DNA of 64,000 nucleotides from Aeromonas rivuli (GCF_000820045.1 NZ_CDBJ01000043.1:161320-225319); one strand, 5' to 3'. Counted from the stretch's first letter, positions 7,533-16,688 are shown. Program-made: numbers and translations. The notes: generated by a model not told the origin, from the sequence alone.

Positions 7533-8519
7533 ATGTTGATCACCCTGCTGTTATTTCTGCTCTCTGCCGTCACCATCTACCTGGCCTGCGAATATTTCGT
7601 CAACGGTATCGAATGGACCGGCCATCACCTCAAGTTCTCCCAAAGCGCCACCGGCTCCCTGTTGGCGGCCCTAGGCACTGCCTTGCCCGAATGCATAGTC
7701 ACCCTGAGCGCCCTGCTGATGGGGGAGGCTCCCGCCCAGCAGCAGATAGGGATAGGGGCCGCCCTCGGTGGTCCCCTGGTGCTCTCCACCATAGGTTATG
7801 CCGCCGTCGGCCTGACCCTGCTGCTGTGCATGGGCCCTGAACACAGGGCAATCGATGGCAAGGTACAGCGAGAGACTGGTCGGGATCAGGCCTGGTTTGT
7901 CGCTATCTTCCTGGTGGCGGTGGCCCTCGGTATGATGGCCTTCACTGGCAAAACCTGGCTGGCCCCGCTGTTCGTGCTGGTGTATCTGGTCTATGTGCGG
8001 CGCGAGCTGAAACAGAGCGACAGCCACGAGACCCCGTTGCCAGAGCCCCTCAAGCTGGATCCCAAGGCCGGGATCCCGGCGCTCGGCAAGGTGCTACTGC
8101 AGACCCTGGGAGCCCTGCTGGTGGTGGCGCTGGCGGCCCAGCTGTTCGTTCATCAACTGGAGAGCATGGGCGAGCTGCTTGGCCTCTCCCCCGTACTGGC
8201 GGCCCTGCTGCTGAGCCCGGTGGCGACCGAGATGCCGGAGCTGATGAACGTGCTGATCTGGGTGCGTCAGGGCAAATACCGGCTGGCGCTGGCCAATATC
8301 TCCGGCGCCATGATGATCCAGGGCACCATTCCCAAGGCGTTTTGTCTGCTGTTCACCCCCTGGTTGCTCGACAGCACCATGCTGGCCTCCTCGCTAGTGA
8401 CCCTGCTGGCGGTGGTACTGCTGTGGTGGGGCTTCAGCCGTGGGCGGATGACGGCAGGCAGGCTGGCCTGCGTGGGACTGGTGTACCTGGGCTTCTGCGG
8501 CTGGTTGATGGTGAGCTGA
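7533..8519 (+). CDS. Cation exchanger, CaCA (Na+/Ca2+ exchanger) family, probably Mn2+-responsive
   Basis: 328 residues with ten or so hydrophobic segments in two homologous halves. Each half has an alpha-repeat: SATGSLLAALGTALPECIVT (about 36-55) and LSPVATEMPELMNVLIW (about 228-244), with the acidic residue that binds cation in CaCA exchangers. The start is set at ATG 7533 because the longer reading frame runs back through a riboswitch. The yybP-ykoY leader suggests that it exports or balances manganese rather than simply calcium; the family as a whole exchanges Ca2+ for Na+ or H+. Confidence 0.85.
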   Translation: MLITLLLFLLSAVTIYLACEYFVNGIEWTGHHLKFSQSATGSLLAALGTALPECIVTLSALLMGEAPAQQQIGIGAALGGPLVLSTIGYAAVGLTLLLCMGPEHRAIDGKVQRETGRDQAWFVAIFLVAVALGMMAFTGKTWLAPLFVLVYLVYVRRELKQSDSHETPLPEPLKLDPKAGIPALGKVLLQTLGALLVVALAAQLFVHQLESMGELLGLSPVLAALLLSPVATEMPELMNVLIWVRQGKYRLALANISGAMMIQGTIPKAFCLLFTPWLLDSTMLASSLVTLLAVVLLWWGFSRGRMTAGRLACVGLVYLGFCGWLMVS

Positions 8520-8552
8520 GGGCGCGCGCTATGTGAAGATGACGCCATGAGC

Positions 8553-8577
8553 AAGGGCAGGATCCGATCCTGCCCTT
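8553..8577. terminator. Bidirectional terminator, exchanger / ansB
   Basis: AAGGGCAGGATC / GATCCTGCCCTT 12-bp stem between convergent genes, followed by TTTG on the plus strand. Confidence 0.8.
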
Positions 8578-8614
8578 TTGTCATGGATTTAGGTTAGCGG
8601 GTTGAACCCCGGGA

Positions 8615-9673
8615 TCAGAACTGCTGGAACCAGCGCTGGATCTGGGCCGGATCCTTGCTCTGGGTCAGGGAGAGCATCAAGAGGATGCGTGCCTTCTGCG
8701 GGTTCAGGGTGCCGGCGGCCACGAAGCCGTACTTGGCGTCGTCGATCTCGGCATCCAGGGTGGTGGCCCCGGTCGGCACGCGGGAAGAACGCACCACGCG
8801 GATGCCGTCCTCGCTCGCCTTGGCCAGGGTGTCGAACAGTGTGTGGTAGAGGTTGCCGTTGCCCACCCCGGCGCTGACGATGCCGTCAAACTTGGCATCC
8901 ACCATGGCCTTGGCCGGCAGATCGGTGGCATTGGCATAGTTGTAGACGATGCCCACCTGCGGCAGCTTGTCGAGCTTGCTCACGTCGAACGGCGTCTTGC
9001 TGGTGTGCAGGCGGGCCGGGCTGCGCTGGTAGTCTATTTTGCCGTTGTGGATGTAACCGAGCGGGCCAAAGTTGGGGGCGGCGAAGGTCTGCACCCCTGT
9101 GGTATTGGTCTTGGTGACGTCCCGGGCGTCCAGCACAGTATCGTTCATGGCGACCATGACGCCACGGCCCTTGGAGCTGGGGTCGGAGGCGGTGACCACG
9201 GCGTTGTACAGATTGAGCGGGCCGTCGGCACTCATGGCGGTAGAGGGACGCATGGCACCCACCAGCACCACCGGCTTGTCGCTCTTGATGGTGAGGTTGA
9301 GGAAGTAGGCGGTCTCTTCCATGGTGTCGGTACCGTGGGTGATGACGATGCCATCCACCTCATCCTTGGCCAGCAGCTCGTTGACTCGCTTGGCCAGGGT
9401 GAGCCACACCTCATCGTTCATGTCCTGGGAGCCTATCTTGACCACCTGCTCCCCCTGCACCTCGGCCACGTTCTTCATCTCGGGCACGGCGGCGATCAGG
9501 GTCTCGATGGCCACCTTGCCAGCCTCATAGTTGGATTGGGTGGCGGACTGCCCCGCACCGGCGATGGTGCCGCCGGTCGCCAGTATGTGCACGCTGGGCA
9601 GGGCCATGGCCAGGGGGGAGAGGGTCAGGCCAACGACGGCGGCGAGCAGGGTCTTGCGGATAGGGAGGGTCAT
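8615..9673 (-). CDS. ansB: Periplasmic L-asparaginase, type II
   Basis: 352 residues. Start at 9673 (MTLPIRK), with AGGA 8 nt upstream; the longer frame lacks a site. Residues 1-24 form a Sec signal peptide ending LAMA. The two catalytic threonines lie in ATGGTIAG just after the signal and in HGTDTMEETAYF, as in E. coli AnsB, and the AMRPSTAMSADGPLNL segment is also family-typical. It hydrolyses L-asparagine (with weaker glutaminase action) in the periplasm. A CRP-like site lies upstream; in E. coli ansB is controlled by CRP and FNR. Confidence 0.95.
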   Translation of the reverse strand: MTLPIRKTLLAAVVGLTLSPLAMALPSVHILATGGTIAGAGQSATQSNYEAGKVAIETLIAAVPEMKNVAEVQGEQVVKIGSQDMNDEVWLTLAKRVNELLAKDEVDGIVITHGTDTMEETAYFLNLTIKSDKPVVLVGAMRPSTAMSADGPLNLYNAVVTASDPSSKGRGVMVAMNDTVLDARDVTKTNTTGVQTFAAPNFGPLGYIHNGKIDYQRSPARLHTSKTPFDVSKLDKLPQVGIVYNYANATDLPAKAMVDAKFDGIVSAGVGNGNLYHTLFDTLAKASEDGIRVVRSSRVPTGATTLDAEIDDAKYGFVAAGTLNPQKARILLMLSLTQSKDPAQIQRWFQQF

Positions 9674-9731
9674 GCTGCAATCCTTTTGGGTAAGTGATTG
9701 CAGCATTTTTATTCTTTTTAAACCAAATTTA

Positions 9732-9747
9732 AGTGATCACTCTCACC
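9732..9747 (-). promoter_or_regulatory. CRP-like site upstream of ansB
   Basis: AGTGA-N6-TCACC, two 4/5 matches to the TGTGA/TCACA half-sites with correct spacing, about 59 nt upstream of the ansB start codon. Control by CRP or FNR is inferred from E. coli. Confidence 0.45.
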
Positions 9748-9801
9748 AATAAAAACAGATAAACAGAATATTAGTCCAATTTTTACCCATATAGGGATAA
9801 A

Positions 9802-9996
9802 TCACTTCGCACTGAACCCCTTGGCTTCGATCAGCGCGATCAACTCGGCCTTGCTCAGCTCGCCCTCGATGACAGCCTTGCTGCCGTCAAAATCGACCCG
9901 GGCCTGAGTGACGGCGGGCGCGTCCAGCAGGGCTTTTTGCAGACTGGCGGCGCAGCCACCGCAGGACATGCCGGATACGGTGAGTTCGATGGTCAT
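9802..9996 (-). CDS. Heavy-metal-associated domain metallochaperone (CopZ-like)
   Basis: 64 residues forming one HMA domain: the metal-binding loop GMSCGGC (about 9-15) after a first beta strand, then two helices and a final lysine-rich tail. Such ferredoxin-fold proteins carry Cu+ to P-type ATPases, but no copper ATPase or regulator gene is adjacent, so the partner is unknown. A ribosome binding site (GAGGAGACAC) precedes the start at 9996. Confidence 0.85.
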   Translation of the reverse strand: MTIELTVSGMSCGGCAASLQKALLDAPAVTQARVDFDGSKAVIEGELSKAELIALIEAKGFSAK

Positions 9997-10086
9997 ACTG
10001 TGTCTCCTCTGTTGGTGTGATCCCAGCCTAATGCTGCCGTCAGCGGTAAGGTCAAGCCCCGATTTTCTTCAGTCAACAGCCCTTCA

Positions 10087-11037
10087 TTACCCCATCAATC
10101 CCAGATAGTTCATCAGGGCAGCCCCCAGGCTGGTGCTCACCAGTGAACCGAGGGTGGTGGTGGCGATGATGTTCGCAGCGAGCACGCTGTCGCCGCCCAT
10201 GGCGCGGGTCATCACATAGCTGGCGGCCGCCGTCGGGGTCGAGCTGACCAGGAAGAGAATACCGAGCTCAAGCGGGGTGAAACCAATGAACCAGCCACCC
10301 AGAGTGAGCAGAAAGGGGATGGCACACAGACGCGCCAGGGTGGCATAACCAGTCAGTGCGGCCCCGCCGCGCAACGCCTTGAGGCTCAAGGAGGCCCCGG
10401 TACAGAGCAGGGCCAGGGGCAGGGTCAGGTTGGCAAAGTAGCTGCCCGTGGTCAGCACCAGTTGCGGCATCTGTACCCCGAAGATGGTAAAGGGCAGTGC
10501 GGCAAGGATGGCAAGGATCAGCGGGTTCTTGATGATGCCCTTGAGAATGGGCTTGAGACCGGGGTCGCCACCCAGACTACGGGTGAGGGTGATGACGGCG
10601 AGTATGTTGTAGAGCACAGTCACGGCACCGACGAAGAAGGCGGCGCCCCCCAGCCCAGCCTGGCCATAGGCGTTTTGCACATAGGCCAGCCCTATGATGC
10701 CCATGTTGCCGCGAAAACTGCCCTGCACGAAGATGCCCCGTAGCCGCCGATCGCCGATGAAGCGCGCCGCCAACAGCTCCAGCACCAGAAAACCTACCAG
10801 GGTACCCGCCAGACCATAGGCGATGAGCCAGGGGCTCGGCATGGCATCCAGATCGGTGCGCACTATGCTCAAAAACAGCAGCGCTGGCAGGGTGACCTGA
10901 AAGACCAGCTTGGCGGCGGCTTCGGTGAAGCTGTCCGGCAAGAGGCCGAGGCGCTTGAGGACGATACCGAGGATCAGCACCACGCATATGGGGCCGGTGA
11001 TGGAGAGTGAGAAGTTGAGACTGGTGGTCAAATCCAT
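10087..11037 (-). CDS. AEC-family permease (auxin efflux carrier-like)
   Basis: 316 residues with about ten transmembrane segments in two inverted halves, as in the bacterial AEC family of PIN-like carriers. Start set at 11037 (MDLTTSLN), where the membrane protein begins; the frame remains open further upstream but that part is not hydrophobic and runs over the treR gene start. Family members export malate, malonate or other small organic acids; the substrate here cannot be read. Divergent from treR with about 138 bp between starts. Confidence 0.8.
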   Translation of the reverse strand: MDLTTSLNFSLSITGPICVVLILGIVLKRLGLLPDSFTEAAAKLVFQVTLPALLFLSIVRTDLDAMPSPWLIAYGLAGTLVGFLVLELLAARFIGDRRLRGIFVQGSFRGNMGIIGLAYVQNAYGQAGLGGAAFFVGAVTVLYNILAVITLTRSLGGDPGLKPILKGIIKNPLILAILAALPFTIFGVQMPQLVLTTGSYFANLTLPLALLCTGASLSLKALRGGAALTGYATLARLCAIPFLLTLGGWFIGFTPLELGILFLVSSTPTAAASYVMTRAMGGDSVLAANIIATTTLGSLVSTSLGAALMNYLGLMG

Positions 11038-11175
11038 GGTGCTCGTCCTGTGCAACAGAGGGCGCCCTCGCGGGCGGAGGATCCATTCTAGCGCTATGGA
11101 CTTGTATTCACAGGCCTTAATCACAACAATGTCTGCACATTGTCCTCTGCCCGACTCCCCTGCCACGGATCCCAC

Positions 11176-12123
11176 ATGGAAAAGAAACTGACCATCCTCG
11201 ATATAGCCAGCCTCAGCGGGGTCGGTAAGTCGACCGTCTCCCGGGTGCTCAATCAGGATCCCAAGGTCAATCCCGAGACCCGGGCCAGGGTGGAGGCGGT
11301 GATCGCCCAACACGGTTTTGTGCCAAGCAAGTCGGCCCGCGCCATGCGCAGTCAGAGTCAGCGTGTGATAGGCATAGTGGTATCACGGCTCGATTCCAGC
11401 TCGGAGAATCAGGCGGTACGCGGCATGCTGGAGACCTTCTATGGCTGCGGCTACGACGCAGTGCTGATGGAGAGCAAGTTCTCCCCGGCCAAGGTGAGCG
11501 AGCATCTGGCCGTGCTGTCGAGACGGGGGGTGGATGGCATTATCCTGTTCGCCTTCAATGACCTCGACTATGCCGCCATGGCGCCGCTGACCGACAAGCT
11601 GGTGCTGATGGCCCGGGAGCGCCCCGGGTTCTCCTCCGTTTGTTACGATGACGAGGGGGCGGTGCGCGCCGTACTGGCGCACCTCAGGGAGCGCGGCATT
11701 GATGAGGTGGCCTATCTGGGGGTTGATCGCAAGGATCTCACCACGGGCCTGCGCCGCCATCAGGCTTATCTCGATGACTGCAAGGAGCATGGCCGCACTC
11801 CCCATGCCGCCCTCGGCGATCTCAGCTTGCAGAGCGGTTACCGGCTGGCGGCCGAGCTGCTCACCCCGACGACCCAGGCCCTGGTCTGCGCCAGCGACAC
11901 CCTGGCCATAGGTGCTGCCAAATACCTGCAAGAGCAGGGGCGCACCGATATTCTGGTCAGTGGCCTGGGTAGCAATCCCATGCTCACCTTCCTGTTTGCC
12001 AACGCCCTCAGCCTGGATTTTGGCTACAAGGACGCCGGTATTCTGGCCGCCAGACAGTTGCTCGGTCAGATTGAAGAGGGCCAGGCCCCCAGAGCCACCA
12101 TAGCCCCCTGTCAGCCCCTGTAG
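11176..12123 (+). CDS. treR: Trehalose operon repressor TreR
   Basis: 315 residues, same length as E. coli TreR. The LacI-type helix-turn-helix is at residues 5-25 (TILDIASLSGVGKSTVSRVL), followed by the hinge and a periplasmic-binding-like effector domain that in E. coli binds trehalose-6-phosphate. Start at ATG 11176, the first Met directly before the DNA-binding domain. Two operators resembling the E. coli TreR site GGGAACGTTCCC lie between treR and treB, so the gene likely represses treB-treC. Confidence 0.93.
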   Translation: MEKKLTILDIASLSGVGKSTVSRVLNQDPKVNPETRARVEAVIAQHGFVPSKSARAMRSQSQRVIGIVVSRLDSSSENQAVRGMLETFYGCGYDAVLMESKFSPAKVSEHLAVLSRRGVDGIILFAFNDLDYAAMAPLTDKLVLMARERPGFSSVCYDDEGAVRAVLAHLRERGIDEVAYLGVDRKDLTTGLRRHQAYLDDCKEHGRTPHAALGDLSLQSGYRLAAELLTPTTQALVCASDTLAIGAAKYLQEQGRTDILVSGLGSNPMLTFLFANALSLDFGYKDAGILAARQLLGQIEEGQAPRATIAPCQPL

Positions 12124-12181
12124 TCTATCTTTCCTCCTGCACCTCGGCGTTTTGCGCTTTTTGTGACCACCCCCACGAATT

Positions 12182-12193
12182 GGGAACGTTCCC
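12182..12193 (+). promoter_or_regulatory. TreR operator 1
   Basis: GGGAACGTTCCC, a perfect 12-bp palindrome identical to the TreR core recognised in E. coli, 118 nt before treB. Confidence 0.8.
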
Positions 12194-12227
12194 ATTGCCG
12201 ATGATGGCCACTGGCTTCATGCTGGTT

Positions 12228-12239
12228 GGGAACGATACC
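12228..12239 (+). promoter_or_regulatory. TreR operator 2
   Basis: GGGAACGATACC, an imperfect copy of operator 1 with its centre 46 bp downstream, 72 nt before treB. Two sites suggest cooperative repression. Confidence 0.65.
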
Positions 12240-12310
12240 AATAAGCGGGCGGTCATTGGCTAGCCAGCAAAAAAACGACCATTATTCATCGAGTCACAGA
12301 GGGAAGGCTC

Positions 12311-13741
12311 ATGTCAAAAGTCAACACACAACATCTGGCGCAGTTGATCGAACGGATCGGCGGCAAAGAGAACATCACCACCGTCAGTCACTGCCTGACC
12401 CGGCTCAGGTTCGTGCTGGCCGATCCGGCCAAGGCCGACCCCAAGGCCATAGAGACCATTCCGGCAGTGAAGGGAAGTTTCACTCAGGGCGGCCAGTTCC
12501 AGGTGGTCATCGGCAATGAGGTGGACCAGTGGTACAAAGCGCTCACCGAGGAGATCGGGGTCAGTGGCGGCAGCAAAGAAGCCGCCAAGCAGGCGGCGCG
12601 TCATAACATGAATCCCCTGGAGCGAGCCATCTCCCATATGGCGGAGATTTTCGTCCCTCTGCTGCCCGCCATCATCACCGGTGGCCTGCTCCTGGGTTTT
12701 CGCAACGTCATCGGCGACATCAAGATGTTCGATGATGGTACCCATACCCTGGTCGAAATCAGCCAGTTCTGGGCCGGGGTTCACTCCTTCCTCTGGCTGA
12801 TCGGTGAGGCCATCTTCCACTTCCTGCCGGTCGGCGTCTGCTGGTCCACCGTGAAGAAGATGGGGGGATCCGAGATCCTCGGCATAGTGCTGGGGATCAC
12901 CCTGGTGTCGCCGCAGTTGATGAATGCCTATGGCATCGGCGGCGCGACCCCCGATGTATGGGACTTCGGGATCTTTACCATCCAGAAGGTGGGTTACCAG
13001 GCCCAGGTTATTCCCTCCATCCTCGCGGGTGTAGTGCTGGCCTGGCTCGAAACCAATCTCAGACGCATCATCCCGGCCTATCTCTACATGGTCATAGTGC
13101 CGTTTGTGGCCCTCATCGTGACCGTCATCCTGGCTCACACCCTGATAGGCCCCTTTGGCCGCTGGATAGGTGAAGGCGTGGGCTATGCCGCCAGAGCCGC
13201 CATGACCGGCGATTTCGCCCCCATTGGCTCCGCCATTTTCGGTTTCTTCTATGCGCCTCTGGTCATCACCGGCATCCACCACACCACCAATGCCGTGGAT
13301 CTGCAGTTGATGAAGGACATAGGTGGTACCCCGATCTGGCCGCTGATCGCCCTGTCCAACATCGCCCAGGCGTCCGCCGTGCTCGGTATCATACTGATCA
13401 GCCGCAAGGAGAATGAGCGGGAGATCTCGGTACCTGCCGCCATCTCGGCTTATCTGGGAGTGACCGAACCGGCCATGTACGGCGTCAACCTCAAGTACAA
13501 GTTCCCCATGCTGTGCGCCATGGTGGGCTCGAGCTGTGCGGCCCTCATCTGTGGTTTCGCCCATGTCATGTCAAACGGCATCGGGGTGGGTGGCCTGCCA
13601 GGTATCCTCACCATCAAGCCAGAGTTCTGGGGCATCTACTCCCTCGCCATGCTGGTGGCCATCGTGGTGCCCCTGGCGCTGACCATGCTGGTCTACAAAC
13701 GCCAGCAGGCGGCTGGCAAGCTGGAACTGAGCGCCACCTGA
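12311..13741 (+). CDS. treB: PTS trehalose-specific EIIBC component
   Basis: 476 residues. The N-terminal EIIB domain carries the phosphorylated Cys28 in TTVSHCLTRLRF; the C-terminal EIIC part (from about residue 105) has eight to ten membrane segments and includes the GITEP-type segment seen here as YLGVTEPAMYGVN. No EIIA domain is fused, as in E. coli TreB, which uses EIIA-Glc (Crr). It imports trehalose as trehalose-6-phosphate. An AGAGGGAAGG ribosome binding site precedes the ATG. Confidence 0.95.
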   Translation: MSKVNTQHLAQLIERIGGKENITTVSHCLTRLRFVLADPAKADPKAIETIPAVKGSFTQGGQFQVVIGNEVDQWYKALTEEIGVSGGSKEAAKQAARHNMNPLERAISHMAEIFVPLLPAIITGGLLLGFRNVIGDIKMFDDGTHTLVEISQFWAGVHSFLWLIGEAIFHFLPVGVCWSTVKKMGGSEILGIVLGITLVSPQLMNAYGIGGATPDVWDFGIFTIQKVGYQAQVIPSILAGVVLAWLETNLRRIIPAYLYMVIVPFVALIVTVILAHTLIGPFGRWIGEGVGYAARAAMTGDFAPIGSAIFGFFYAPLVITGIHHTTNAVDLQLMKDIGGTPIWPLIALSNIAQASAVLGIILISRKENEREISVPAAISAYLGVTEPAMYGVNLKYKFPMLCAMVGSSCAALICGFAHVMSNGIGVGGLPGILTIKPEFWGIYSLAMLVAIVVPLALTMLVYKRQQAAGKLELSAT

Positions 13742-13755
13742 TCGACAAGTACCGC

Positions 13756-13780
13756 GGCGGAGCCCAGGCTCCGCCCTTTT
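13756..13780 (+). terminator. Terminator-like hairpin between treB and treC
   Basis: GGCGGAGCC-CA-GGCTCCGCC (9 bp, perfect) followed by CTTTT, 15 nt after the treB stop and 53 nt before treC. It may lower treC expression relative to treB or stabilise the treB mRNA end. Confidence 0.7.
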
Positions 13781-13832
13781 CATGCCTCTTTACTATTCAA
13801 CCATCCGTTTCAACAAGATGAGCGACCCGACC

Positions 13833-15494
13833 ATGAAACAGACTCCCTGGTGGCAGAGTGCCGTGATTTACCAGATCTACCCCAAGAGCTTTCAAGATTC
13901 CGGCGCCCGTGGCACCGGCGATCTCAAGGGGATCATGGCCCGCCTCGATTACCTCAAGACCCTCGGTGTCGATGCCCTCTGGCTGACTCCGGTCTATGTG
14001 TCCCCTCAGGTGGACAACGGTTACGACATCGCCGACTACCTGAACATCGATCCCGCCTACGGCACCATGAGCGATTTCGAGGCGCTGCTGGCAGCGGCCC
14101 ACGCGCGCGACATCCGCATCGTGATGGACATTGTGGTCAACCACACCTCCACCGAGCACGCCTGGTTCAAATCGGCGCTGGGGGACAAGAACAGCCCCTA
14201 CCGCGACTACTACATCTGGCGCGATCCGGTAGCTGGCGGCCTGCCCAACAACTGGCAATCCAAGTTTGGCGGCAGCGCCTGGGAGCTGGACCCCGCCACA
14301 AACCAGTACTATCTGCACCTGTTCGCCCGCGAGCAAGCGGATCTCAACTGGGAAAACCCGGCGGTGCGGGCCGAGGTGAAAAACATCATCCACTTCTGGG
14401 CTGACAAGGGGATAGACGGTTTCCGTCTCGACGTCATCAACCTCATCTCCAAGGATCAATCCTTCCCGAACGACGACAGTGGCGATGGCCGCCGCTTCTA
14501 CACCGACGGGCCGCGCATCCACGAGTTCCTGCAAGATGTGAGCCGCGACGTCTTCGCCCCGGTCGGCGCCATGACGGTGGGAGAAATGTCCTCCACGTCG
14601 CTTGCGCACTGCCAGCGCTACGGCGCACTGGATGGCTCCGAGCTCTCCATGGTGTTCAATTTCCACCACCTGAAAGTCGACTACCCCAATGGCGACAAGT
14701 GGACCAAGGCGCCCTTCGATTTCATCGAGCTCAAACGCATCTTCAACCATTGGCAGAGCGGCATGCACGGCAAGGGGTGGTCGGCGCTGTTCTGGTGCAA
14801 CCACGACCAGCCGCGCATCGTCTCCCGCTTCGGGGATGAGGGCGAACACCGGGTTGTTGCCGCCAAGATGCTGGCCAGCACCTTGCACGGCCTGCAAGGC
14901 ACCCCCTACATCTATCAGGGGGAGGAGATCGGCATGACCAACCCCGGCTATGGCAGCATCCATGACTATCAGGATGTGGAGAGCCACAATATCTTCGCCA
15001 TCAAGCGTGCCGAAGGGATGGAGGATGCCGAGATCCTCGCTATTCTGGGCGCCAAGTCGCGGGACAACTCCCGTACCCCCATGCAGTGGAATGCCGCCCC
15101 CAACGCCGGTTTTACCAAAGGCACACCCTGGCTCAAGCCCGCCGCCAACTACCCCGAGATCAATGCCGAGGCGGCGCTGGCCGATGCTGACTCCGTGTTC
15201 TGGCACTACCGGGATCTGGTACGGCTTCGCAAGGATCATCCCATCTTCACGCAAGGGGATTATCAGGAGCTGCTGGCGGGGCACGCCCAGATCTGGGCCT
15301 ATGCCCGCCGCGCCAACGGCCAGACCCTGCTGGTGGTAAGCAACTTCTACGGCGAAGTGGTCGATTTTGTATTGCCTGCGGGGATGCAAGCGGACAAGGG
15401 TCGCCTGCTGCTTGGCAACTACCCCGACAGCCCGGCCCGGCCGCAATCCTGCGAGCTGCGCCCTTATGAATCCCTGATCTGGCTGATGGAGTAG
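13833..15494 (+). CDS. treC: Trehalose-6-phosphate hydrolase
   Basis: 553 residues, similar to E. coli TreC (551). It splits trehalose-6-phosphate into glucose and glucose-6-phosphate in the cytoplasm. GH13 signatures are visible: DIVVNHTS, the nucleophile Asp in GFRLDVINLIS, the acid/base Glu in TVGEMSSTS and the transition-state Asp in CNHDQPRIV. Start set at ATG 13833 (MKQTPWWQ), which aligns with the E. coli N-terminus; ATG 13818 is in frame and possible, and neither has a strong ribosome binding site. Confidence 0.95.
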   Translation: MKQTPWWQSAVIYQIYPKSFQDSGARGTGDLKGIMARLDYLKTLGVDALWLTPVYVSPQVDNGYDIADYLNIDPAYGTMSDFEALLAAAHARDIRIVMDIVVNHTSTEHAWFKSALGDKNSPYRDYYIWRDPVAGGLPNNWQSKFGGSAWELDPATNQYYLHLFAREQADLNWENPAVRAEVKNIIHFWADKGIDGFRLDVINLISKDQSFPNDDSGDGRRFYTDGPRIHEFLQDVSRDVFAPVGAMTVGEMSSTSLAHCQRYGALDGSELSMVFNFHHLKVDYPNGDKWTKAPFDFIELKRIFNHWQSGMHGKGWSALFWCNHDQPRIVSRFGDEGEHRVVAAKMLASTLHGLQGTPYIYQGEEIGMTNPGYGSIHDYQDVESHNIFAIKRAEGMEDAEILAILGAKSRDNSRTPMQWNAAPNAGFTKGTPWLKPAANYPEINAEAALADADSVFWHYRDLVRLRKDHPIFTQGDYQELLAGHAQIWAYARRANGQTLLVVSNFYGEVVDFVLPAGMQADKGRLLLGNYPDSPARPQSCELRPYESLIWLME

Positions 15495-15497
15495 GCG

Positions 15498-16103
15498 ATG
15501 AGCGAGGTGATGACGAAGACTGCGGTGCGCGGTCACGAATGGCAGAAGATGGTGGCGGGGGAGCCCTATGATGCGGGCCACCCCGAGCTGAAGGCGGCCC
15601 GCGAGCGCTGCCGTTTCCTCTATCACAGCTTCAACACCCACTGGCAGGAGCAGCCGGAGCGGGACGCCCTGCTGAGCGCACTGCTCGGCAGCCGGGGCGA
15701 GCTGTGCGCCATCAACCCGCCGTTCTTCTGTGACTATGGCGCCAACATCTTCGTGGGCGAGAACTTCTACGCCAACGTCAACTGCACCATCCTCGACGTG
15801 TGCGAGGTACACATAGGTGACAACGTGCTGCTGGCGCCTGGGGTGCAGATCTACACCGCCGCCCACCCGGTGGCGGTGGCCCCTCGGGTGGCCGGCGTCG
15901 AGTTCGGCAAGCCGGTGCGCATTGGCAACAACGTCTGGATAGGGGGCAGCACCGTCATCTGCCCGGGTGTCACCATAGGGGATAACAGCGTGATAGGGGC
16001 GGGATCCGTGGTCACCAAAGATATCCCGGCCAATGTGGTCGCGGTCGGCAACCCCTGCCGGGTATTACGCCCCATGACGGCGCAGGAGCTGGCGGAGATC
16101 TGA
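15498..16103 (+). CDS. maa: Maltose/galactoside O-acetyltransferase family protein
   Basis: 201 residues; starts 3 nt after the treC stop, so translationally linked to it. The N-terminal Maa domain (EWQKMVAGEPYDAGHPEL) and the left-handed beta helix of hexapeptide repeats (for example FVGENFYANVN, VWIGGSTVICPGVTIGD, VIGAGSVVTKDI) identify the family. The catalytic His lies in YTAAHPVA. Enzymes of this group acetylate glucose, maltose or galactosides at C6 with acetyl-CoA. Its place after treC suggests that it detoxifies excess sugar released from trehalose; the acceptor is not known. Confidence 0.85.
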   Translation: MSEVMTKTAVRGHEWQKMVAGEPYDAGHPELKAARERCRFLYHSFNTHWQEQPERDALLSALLGSRGELCAINPPFFCDYGANIFVGENFYANVNCTILDVCEVHIGDNVLLAPGVQIYTAAHPVAVAPRVAGVEFGKPVRIGNNVWIGGSTVICPGVTIGDNSVIGAGSVVTKDIPANVVAVGNPCRVLRPMTAQELAEI

Positions 16104-16229
16104 CACAACCGGGGCAGCTAATACTGCACCGGCTTGTGCACGGCGCTGTGGCCAACGCCTGCAAACCTCTCTTGTTCACGACAGCCTGCCAATGGCTTGC
16201 AGGCACGGCATCGCAGTATAGGCGCCCCC

Positions 16230-16688
16230 TCAGGCAGGCAGCAAGGTCCCGCAGCGCTTGTGCTGCCCCATGACCACCAGGGTCTTGAAGCTGCGCACCT
16301 GCTCCCTGGCATGCAGTACCCGCCGGGTGAACTGCTCGTAACTCGGCATGTCCCGCGCGGCCACCTGCAGCACGAAGTCCTGCTCACCCGTCACATACCA
16401 GAGGTCCATGACCTCAGGCTCCCCCTTCAGGCAGGCAATCATCTCATCGACGATACGGCCATGATCCCGCTCCAGGGTGACGAGCACCAGCATGGTGATA
16501 GGCCAGCCCATGGTCGCCGGTGCCACCAGCGCCACCTCCCGCTCGATAAGTCCCGCCTCCCGCAGCGTCCGGACACGGCGGTAACAGGCGGGCGCCGAGA
16601 GGCCGACCCTGTGGGCCAGCTCGGGAATGGGCAGACGGGCATCCTGCTGCAGCTCGGCGAGGATGAGCAGATCGAACTTGTCGGTCAT
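16230..16688 (-). CDS. Lrp/AsnC-family transcriptional regulator
   Basis: 152 residues. An N-terminal helix-turn-helix (about 18-45, IPELAHRVGLSAPACYRRV) is joined to a RAM/ligand-binding domain with the VTGEQDFVLQV strand near residue 100. Divergent from an EamA-type exporter gene (97 bp between starts), so the exporter is the probable target and an amino acid the probable effector. It is not Lrp itself: the ordinary Lrp is longer and more conserved. Confidence 0.9.
   Translation of the reverse strand: MTDKFDLLILAELQQDARLPIPELAHRVGLSAPACYRRVRTLREAGLIEREVALVAPATMGWPITMLVLVTLERDHGRIVDEMIACLKGEPEVMDLWYVTGEQDFVLQVAARDMPSYEQFTRRVLHAREQVRSFKTLVVMGQHKRCGTLLPA

Noticed and set aside
9531..9752. Plus-strand frames opposite ansB
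   Set aside because: Shadow frames; the minus strand encodes a complete asparaginase with signal peptide.
13797..15866. 689-codon minus-strand frame opposite treC-maa
   Set aside because: It spans two well-identified genes on the other strand and reads as a Val/Gly/Asp-rich artefact of codon bias.
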